Assembly: GCF_009600315.1 (NCBI RefSeq)
Contig: NZ_WIWC01000009.1
Location: forward strand, 82,598 to 146,597
Source: Pseudomonas helleri
Lineage (GTDB): Bacteria; Pseudomonadota; Gammaproteobacteria; Pseudomonadales; Pseudomonadaceae
DNA length: 64,000 nucleotides
Direction: 5' to 3'
The notes beneath the pieces are model-generated. The model searched no databases and was not told the origin of the DNA. It was given only the letters and a program-made list of their open reading frames with translations. Of this stretch, positions 59,019 to 64,000 are shown piece by piece. Numbering within the stretch: the first letter of the stretch is position 1; the number at the start of each line of letters is the position of its first letter. The translations under genes were made by a program, and so were the position numbers.

Positions 59019-60335
59019 CTAGGCTGATAGCTGATTGGCAAACTGCCCCACGGCATCCACCACCTTTTGAGCGCCGTCCTGAATCTCGACAATGACCGTA
59101 CCGGCTTCAGCCGCCAGCGCCAGCCCTTGTTCGGCCTGTAACTTGCCCTCACTCATCAAGACAACCGCATCACGGGCCATGTCCTGATTTTGACGAACCA
59201 CGCTGATAATTTCCGCAGTGGCCTTGCTGGTACGTAAAGCCAACTGCCGCACTTCGTCAGCCACCACGGCAAAGCCACGGCCTTGTTCTCCGGCACGGGC
59301 GGCTTCAATGGCCGCATTGAGGGCCAGCAAGTTGGTTTGATCGGCAATCGAGCTGATGGTTTTGACGATACTGCCAATTACCTGCGACTGATCGCTCAAG
59401 GCTTCAATACCGTCACCCGCCTGCTGCATATGGCGGGCCAGATCGCGCATCACGTCCACCGCCTGAGTCACGACTTTAGTGCCGCGCTGGGCGGTGGTGT
59501 CGGTTTGCAAAGACGTGCTGTAGGCGATGCTGGCAGCGTCTGAAACGGCTTGCTCACGCTGAACCTGATCGGTAATTACCGTGGCGAACTTGACCACTTT
59601 GTACAACGTGCCATTGGCGTCGCGCACCGGGTTATAGGTGGCCTCCAGCCACACATCACGGCCATGACTGTCCACACGCTTAAACCGCGCCGCCACAAAC
59701 TCGCCCGCGTTCAAACGCTGCCAAAACGCCTGATAGTCTGGGCTGTGCTGTTCTTGCGCGGTGCAAAACAGGCGGTGATGCTTGCCCTGAATCTGCGCCA
59801 GCGTATAGCCCATGCCGCCGAGGAAGCGATCATTGGCGGTGAGCACTTCGCCTTTGAGGTTGAATTCGATCACCGCCGTGGAGCGCAACAGCGCGCCCAT
59901 CAAGTTCTCGTGATCGCGGGACGTTTCAATGGTGCGGGTCAGGTCGCTGGCAATGATTGAAATGCTCAGCACGCGCCCGCTGGAATCAAGGATCGGCTGC
60001 ATGATCGAGCGCAGCCAGGCTTCCTGACCATTGCCGCGCAGCAGACGTACCGTGCCACAAAAGTGTTCCTTGCGGGCCATGCAGCTTTGCAGGCGTTGGT
60101 AGTGCTCATTATTTTTCAAATACGCGGGTACCAGCTCAGCAAGAGGCCGACCTTGAAGTGAATCGCCCGTGTATTGCATCACCTGACAAAAATTCGGATT
60201 GGCCGATTCGATACGCCCATCCGCGTCCAGGGAGAGCACCAGCATTTCGTTGTCCAGGCTCACTTTAACTTGTTGCAGGCTGGAGAATTCTTCGCGAAGA
60301 GCGGACAGCTCCTGCTTCAAGCGTGTGTTGAACAT
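59019..60335 (-). CDS. bdlA: Soluble PAS-PAS methyl-accepting chemotaxis protein (BdlA-like)
   Basis: 438 residues from [17 protein letters not shown]. No membrane helix from this start. Two PAS domains (about 25-140, [17 protein letters not shown]; about 145-260, [17 protein letters not shown]) and an MCP signalling hairpin ([20 protein letters not shown]). Layout and length equal P. aeruginosa BdlA, which couples c-di-GMP and nutrient cues to biofilm dispersal. A longer start (60506) adds residues of unlike composition. Context beside the fimbrial and REC-EAL genes supports a dispersal role; symbol is by homology. Confidence 0.8.
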   Translation of the reverse strand: MFNTRLKQELSALREEFSSLQQVKVSLDNEMLVLSLDADGRIESANPNFCQVMQYTGDSLQGRPLAELVPAYLKNNEHYQRLQSCMARKEHFCGTVRLLRGNGQEAWLRSIMQPILDSSGRVLSISIIASDLTRTIETSRDHENLMGALLRSTAVIEFNLKGEVLTANDRFLGGMGYTLAQIQGKHHRLFCTAQEQHSPDYQAFWQRLNAGEFVAARFKRVDSHGRDVWLEATYNPVRDANGTLYKVVKFATVITDQVQREQAVSDAASIAYSTSLQTDTTAQRGTKVVTQAVDVMRDLARHMQQAGDGIEALSDQSQVIGSIVKTISSIADQTNLLALNAAIEAARAGEQGRGFAVVADEVRQLALRTSKATAEIISVVRQNQDMARDAVVLMSEGKLQAEQGLALAAEAGTVIVEIQDGAQKVVDAVGQFANQLSA

Positions 60336-60571
60336 GTGATCCCACTGCAAATAAAAAATAAGCGTGAGTTCACATCGGCCAAATGGATGGATTCTGAAGG
60401 CGAATACACGACCGCTCGTCCTAAAAAACACCCAATTGAATGCATTGCGAATAACCCTGCTCAGACCAATGAGATAGTCATTGATTATCCAGCTGCGCTT
60501 TGCCAAATTTTTAGGGTTGATTACGCAACATTAGGGACATAACAGGGGCTCACAGGAGACAGGTCTGGATC

Positions 60572-60802
60572 ATGAACACGGCAAAACTCTACGTTATTGA
60601 CTACACGCTGCATGGCCAACCCAAGTCTTTCATCATTCGCTTGCCCCGCCTGGACACCGCCAGCGCTTGGCACTGGGCAGGGTGCGACGCTGGGGTGATA
60701 CGAATCGGACGCACGGATCGTGATCCGGCGAAATTGACCAGCCCGGCCGAACTGGAAAAAAAGGCGATCGCTAACGTGACCTGGCGCCCAGCCGGAACAT
60801 AA
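60572..60802 (+). CDS. DUF6555-like small conserved protein
   Basis: 76 residues: AKLYVIDYTLHGQPKSFIIR, then ASAWHWAGCDAGV and ANVTWRPAG. The head and the WHWA-CDAGV core recall the Pseudomonas DUF6555 family. Function unknown. GGAGACAGG upstream of ATG 60572. Divergent from the BdlA-like gene. Confidence 0.75.
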   Translation: MNTAKLYVIDYTLHGQPKSFIIRLPRLDTASAWHWAGCDAGVIRIGRTDRDPAKLTSPAELEKKAIANVTWRPAGT

Positions 60803-60854
60803 ACACCTGTTAAGGGAATCGCGCAGTCAATGACTGCGCTAGCATGCGTTCAAC

Positions 60855-61022
60855 TCACTGCGCTTTATCGCCGCACTTGCAACCGCTGGACGTCGCACAG
60901 CCCTGCCCCTTGGGGTGATGATCGGCACAGGCCTGGCAGCAATAGTGTTTGCCGTCCCGCTCCACGCCGTTAGTGCCCACGCTGCAATTACAATTCGGGC
61001 AGTCACACGTTTGCTCTTTCAT
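60855..61022 (-). CDS. Bacterial metallothionein
   Basis: 55 residues from MKEQTCDCPNCNC; the longer frame to 61184 is not supported. Cys-rich pattern CDCPNCNC, HYCCQACADHH, CATSSGCKCG, the Pseudomonas PmtA/SmtA type, with paired Cys and two His that bind zinc. It likely buffers Zn or Cd. It converges on the DUF6555-like gene with 52 bases between. Confidence 0.9.
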   Translation of the reverse strand: MKEQTCDCPNCNCSVGTNGVERDGKHYCCQACADHHPKGQGCATSSGCKCGDKAQ

Positions 61023-61209
61023 GATGAACTCCTTGTTGTCAGGTCGTTTCACAGCGACAGGCGTGCCGCTTACAGGCAATGACTGTAGACGCCTGCGGAT
61101 GGTTCCAATCGTCTGCCCATCGGAAATACCGGCCAATTGATTTAACGTGATCGCCAGCCTGTGCATTCGCAGACACTGGCCCACCCATAATCATAAAAAG
61201 AGGTTTCTC

Positions 61210-62628
61210 ATGGCCGCTGAAATTGCAGACAGCCGTTCTGCCCGATTTGCCCTGCGCTGCTCAAACTGGGCCGAGCGCTGGTTTCCCGACTCATGGGTCT
61301 TCGCTGCCGTCGCCGTGATCACGGTTGCGTTGGCGACGCTGGCAATGGGCGCCAAACCGACCGATGCCGCCATGGCGTTCGGCGACGGCTTCTGGAGCCT
61401 GATCCCCTTCACCATGCAAATGGCCTTTGTGGTCATCGGCGGCTATGTCGTCGCCAGCTCGCCTCCCGCCGTCAAACTGATCGACAAACTGGCGCAAGTG
61501 CCGAAAAACGGGCGGCAGGCCGTGTGTTGGGTGGCGCTGATTTCAATGGTCGCCTCATTACTCAACTGGGGCCTTTCCCTGGTGTTTGGCGGTTTGCTGG
61601 TGCGTGCGCTGGCCCGGCGCACGAACCTGCGCATGGACTATCGCGCCGCCGGAGCAGCCGCCTATTTGGGATTGGGCGCGGTTTGGGCGTTGGGCTTATC
61701 GTCTTCAGCGGCGCAATTGCAAGCCAACCCGGCCAGCCTGCCGCCGTCGATTCTGGCGATTACCGGCGTGATCCCCTTCACTGAAACCATCTTTCTGTGG
61801 CAATCGGGCGTATTGCTGGCGGCCTTGGTGGTGGTTTCGCTGATCGTCGCCTATGCAACCGCGCCCGGCCCTGATTCGGCCCGTGATGCGGCGGCTTGCG
61901 GCATTGACCCCAGTTTCGGCCTGCCAAAACTGCCGCCCCGCACGCGCCCCGGCGAGTGGCTGGAATACAGCCCCTTGCTGACGATTTTGCTGGTGCTGCT
62001 GGCCGCCGGTTGGTTGTTTCATGAGTTTTCGACCAAACCTGCCATCAGTGCCATTTCGGGGCTCAATACCTACAACTTTTTATTTTTGATGCTGGGCGCC
62101 CTGCTTCACTGGCGCCCCCGCAGTTTTCTGAATGCTGTGGCCAGTGCAGTGCCGACCACCACCGGGGTGATGATCCAGTTCCCGCTCTACGGTTCGATTG
62201 CCGCGCTGATGACCGTGGTCAAAGGCGCGGAAGGGCAAACTCTAGCGCATCACATTTCGACATTCTTTGTGCAGATTGCCTCCCACGACACCTACGCGCT
62301 GTTAATGGGCGTGTATTCGGCGATCCTTGGATTCTTCATCCCGTCGGGGGGCGGCAAATGGATTATTGAAGCGCCATATGTGATGCAAGTGGCCAATGAC
62401 CTGGAGTACCACCTGGGCTGGGCGGTGCAGATTTACAACGCCGCCGAGGCGTTGCCGAACCTGATCAATCCGTTTTACATGCTGCCGCTGCTGGGCGTGC
62501 TGGGATTAAAAGCGCGGGATTTGATCGGGTTTTCGTTTGTGCAATTGCTGGTGCATACGCCGCTGGTGCTGTTTTTGCTGTGGGCGTTGGGGACAACGCT
62601 GGCGTATGTGCCGCCGGTGATGCCGTAA
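61210..62628 (+). CDS. Short-chain fatty acid transporter (AtoE family)
   Basis: 472 residues from MAAEIADSRSARFALRC. Twelve or so helices; WFPDSWVFAAVAVITVALATL, SLLNWGLSLVFGGLLVRALARR, and FFIPSGGGKWIIEAPYVMQ are AtoE landmarks. It carries short-chain fatty acids such as acetoacetate or butyrate. ATG 61210 follows AAGAGG. It ends in the CCCTCACCC repeat; no ato catabolic genes are next to it. Confidence 0.88.
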   Translation: MAAEIADSRSARFALRCSNWAERWFPDSWVFAAVAVITVALATLAMGAKPTDAAMAFGDGFWSLIPFTMQMAFVVIGGYVVASSPPAVKLIDKLAQVPKNGRQAVCWVALISMVASLLNWGLSLVFGGLLVRALARRTNLRMDYRAAGAAAYLGLGAVWALGLSSSAAQLQANPASLPPSILAITGVIPFTETIFLWQSGVLLAALVVVSLIVAYATAPGPDSARDAAACGIDPSFGLPKLPPRTRPGEWLEYSPLLTILLVLLAAGWLFHEFSTKPAISAISGLNTYNFLFLMLGALLHWRPRSFLNAVASAVPTTTGVMIQFPLYGSIAALMTVVKGAEGQTLAHHISTFFVQIASHDTYALLMGVYSAILGFFIPSGGGKWIIEAPYVMQVANDLEYHLGWAVQIYNAAEALPNLINPFYMLPLLGVLGLKARDLIGFSFVQLLVHTPLVLFLLWALGTTLAYVPPVMP

Positions 62629-62631
62629 AAA

Positions 62632-62719
62632 CCCCTCACCCTAACCCTCTCCCAGAGGGAGAGGGGATTAAAAGCAAATCAGCCCCCTCTCCCTCCGGGA
62701 GAGGCTTGGGGGTGAGGGT
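62632..62719. repeat. CCCTCACCC inverted repeat, second copy
   Basis: Left CCCCTCACCCTAACCCTCTCCC followed by AGAGGGAGAGGGG; right CCCCCTCTCCCTCCGGGAGAGG then GGGGGTGAGGG. It lies between convergent atoE and the carbonic anhydrase gene, like the copy between uraA and hemH, and probably serves as a two-way terminator. Confidence 0.85.
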
Positions 62720-62725
62720 GAGCTG

Positions 62726-63370
62726 TTAAACAGCCCCCGCCGGACGCAAACGGTACTGCGGCGGCAATTGATCCAAACCACTGATGGTGGTGTTCAAACT
62801 TTTCCAGCGACCATCCTTGATCCCGTATATGCAGCCATGAACCGACAGGCTCTGCCCACGATGCCAGGCGTTTTGCACAATGTTGGTATGCCCGACATTG
62901 GCCACTTGCTGGATCACATTGAGTTCACACAAGCGATCGACGCGTTCTTCCTCTGTGGGTAACAGCGCCAGCACCTCACGGTTTTCGTAATACAGGTCAC
63001 GGATCGAACGCAGCCAGCCGTCAATCAGGCCCATCTGCTGGTCTTGCATGGACGCCCGCACCCCGCCGCAGCCGTAGTGGCCGGTGACCAGAATATGTTT
63101 GACCTTTAATACATCCACCGCGTACTGAATCACGGACAAGCAGTTGAGGTCGGTGTGCAGCACCACGTTGGCGACATTGCGGTGCACAAACAGGTCGCCG
63201 GGCAACATGCCGACAATCTCGTTGGCCGGTACGCGAGCATCCGAACAGCCAATCCAGAGGTATTCCGGGGTTTGCTGGCGGGCCAGTTTGGCGAAGAAAT
63301 CGGGATCCGCCTGTTTGATCGCATCAGCCCAGCGTTCGTTGTTATCAATCAGGTCTTGTAGTTCATTCAT
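62726..63370 (-). CDS. can: Beta-class carbonic anhydrase
   Basis: 214 residues from MNELQDLIDNNERWADAI; the upstream M at 63385 is less supported. Zinc ligands: WIGCSDARVPANEI (Cys and Asp-Arg dyad) and VTGHYGCGGVRA (His, Cys). Interconverts CO2 and bicarbonate in the cytosol. It converges on atoE with the repeat between. Confidence 0.95.
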   Translation of the reverse strand: MNELQDLIDNNERWADAIKQADPDFFAKLARQQTPEYLWIGCSDARVPANEIVGMLPGDLFVHRNVANVVLHTDLNCLSVIQYAVDVLKVKHILVTGHYGCGGVRASMQDQQMGLIDGWLRSIRDLYYENREVLALLPTEEERVDRLCELNVIQQVANVGHTNIVQNAWHRGQSLSVHGCIYGIKDGRWKSLNTTISGLDQLPPQYRLRPAGAV

Positions 63371-63522
63371 CGGGTCAGGCCTCAAGAGTTGATGCGCAGT
63401 TAGGACAGCTTACCGGTGGTTGAGGTCACGCAGGCACAAGGTAATCGAGTCATACGCCGGGTGGAATTTTGAAGCGTAGCTATAGTCCACCCTATTGAGA
63501 TTTCACTTCAGGAGCATTTGCC

Positions 63523-63933
63523 ATGACTGTTTCACGTCGCCCGTTTGGAGCACCGCAGCCTGCACCCATTGATGACATCGAAGATGAAATGGGCTCGGTC
63601 GAGCCACTTGACTTTGATGATGACGAGACCCACGAGCCCATCAGCGACTTGTTCACCGATGAAGAACGCAACCGGCATATGGCCGGTCAGCCCGCGCGTA
63701 AAGTGGGCCTGAGCGGAGCGGCTTTGCCGGGTGATGACCTCAACGACGATGACCTGGAGCCGGAGATGTTAATCCGCGAAGACGGCGCCCGCGATGCCAA
63801 AGAGGCCGCTGAAGGCGACGACGAAGCGGCTGACTGGGAGCTGAGCGTAGTGGATGAAGATGAAATAGGCGCCGGTAAAGGGCTGGATGAAGCGGAATTG
63901 GCGGAAATTGATCCAGTGGGGCGCAAGCGCTAA
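63523..63933 (+). CDS. Small acidic protein, often called serine kinase/phosphatase in Pseudomonas
   Basis: 136 residues, dominated by Asp/Glu: IDDIEDEMGSVEPLDFDDDE, DDLNDDDLEPEML and EGDDEAADWELSVVDEDEIG. I see no kinase motif; the common database name is not supported by the sequence. Likely intrinsically disordered. GAGCATTTGCC before ATG 63523 gives an RBS. A CCCTCACCC repeat follows. Confidence 0.7.
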   Translation: MTVSRRPFGAPQPAPIDDIEDEMGSVEPLDFDDDETHEPISDLFTDEERNRHMAGQPARKVGLSGAALPGDDLNDDDLEPEMLIREDGARDAKEAAEGDDEAADWELSVVDEDEIGAGKGLDEAELAEIDPVGRKR

Positions 63934-63941
63934 AAGCAAAG

Positions 63942-64000
63942 CCCCTCACCCTAGCCCTCTCCCGGAGGGAGAGGGGACTAAAAGCGAAAGCAGATCTACT
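63942..64000. repeat. CCCTCACCC repeat, third copy, cut by window edge
   Basis: CCCCTCACCCTAGCCCTCTCCC with hairpin CCCTCTCCCGGAGGGAGAGGG; the right half lies beyond the window. Same family as 10564-10676 and 62632-62719. Confidence 0.8.

Noticed and set aside
63523..63933. Serine kinase/phosphatase function for the small acidic protein
   Set aside because: No kinase or phosphatase motif is present; the name seems inherited from databases.

Overview
This window is a chromosomal segment of a Pseudomonas species, most like the fluorescens/putida/fragi side of the genus. The evidence is gene order (mreB/gatCAB; hpt/upp/uraA/hemH; hemA-prfA-prmC-moeB-murI; lolB-ispE-tRNA-prs-rplY-pth-ychF), near-complete identity of products such as Prs and Upp to what I know from Pseudomonas, a moderately GC-rich base composition, and the genus-typical REP-like and CCCTCACCC inverted repeats.

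Layout. 1-10.6 kb: start of mreB, the gatCAB amidotransferase operon, an RlpA-like lipoprotein, a Ca/Na exchanger, a PhoPQ-activated-type secreted hydrolase, an AEC transporter and purine/pyrimidine salvage (hpt, upp, uraA). 10.7-22.1 kb: hemH, a TIGR01777 epimerase, then a light/photo-oxidative stress cluster: FAD oxidoreductase, Trp-rich small protein, DUF523/DUF1722 protein, a LitR/PplR-type MerR regulator, DNA photolyase, SDR, flavin amine oxidase-like protein, DUF1365, a cyclopropane-synthase-like methyltransferase and DUF2878. Adjacent genes in its second half overlap. Two exact TGTACA-N12-TGTACA operators sit on the promoter of its middle section and a third, one base off, precedes its first gene. 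22.2-36.2 kb: an MFS exporter, YkgJ and PagL, then housekeeping genes with tRNA-Gln. 36.3-42.5 kb: FUSC-type exporter, Fsr transporter, tRNA-Met and a yjfK-L-M-C cassette. 42.5-58 kb: a complete chaperone-usher fimbrial operon (seven genes) enclosed by a Roc/Pvr-like signalling set: two hybrid histidine kinases, two NarL/LuxR-type response regulators and a REC-EAL c-di-GMP phosphodiesterase. 58-64 kb: DyP peroxidase, a BdlA-like PAS-PAS-MCP protein, metallothionein, AtoE-type transporter, beta-carbonic anhydrase and a small acidic protein.

The most striking feature is that three regulators look broken while the structural genes beside them are intact. The LitR-like gene has a one-base loss in a G run. 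One fimbrial hybrid kinase has an in-frame TAA inside its HisKA domain. One fimbrial response regulator has an in-frame TAG inside its receiver domain. The broken kinase is also the only one of the two with a C-terminal Hpt-like domain, so the local phosphorelay would lose its transfer domain. Either this strain has lost its light and fimbrial switches, or the assembly carries errors at these sites. Read mapping would decide.

Functional reading: the light cluster probably combines DNA repair (photolyase) with membrane lipid remodelling of the furan-fatty-acid type. The fimbrial/Roc region with the BdlA homologue forms an attachment-dispersal island tied to c-di-GMP. No CRISPR array, prophage, insertion sequence or rRNA operon was seen.
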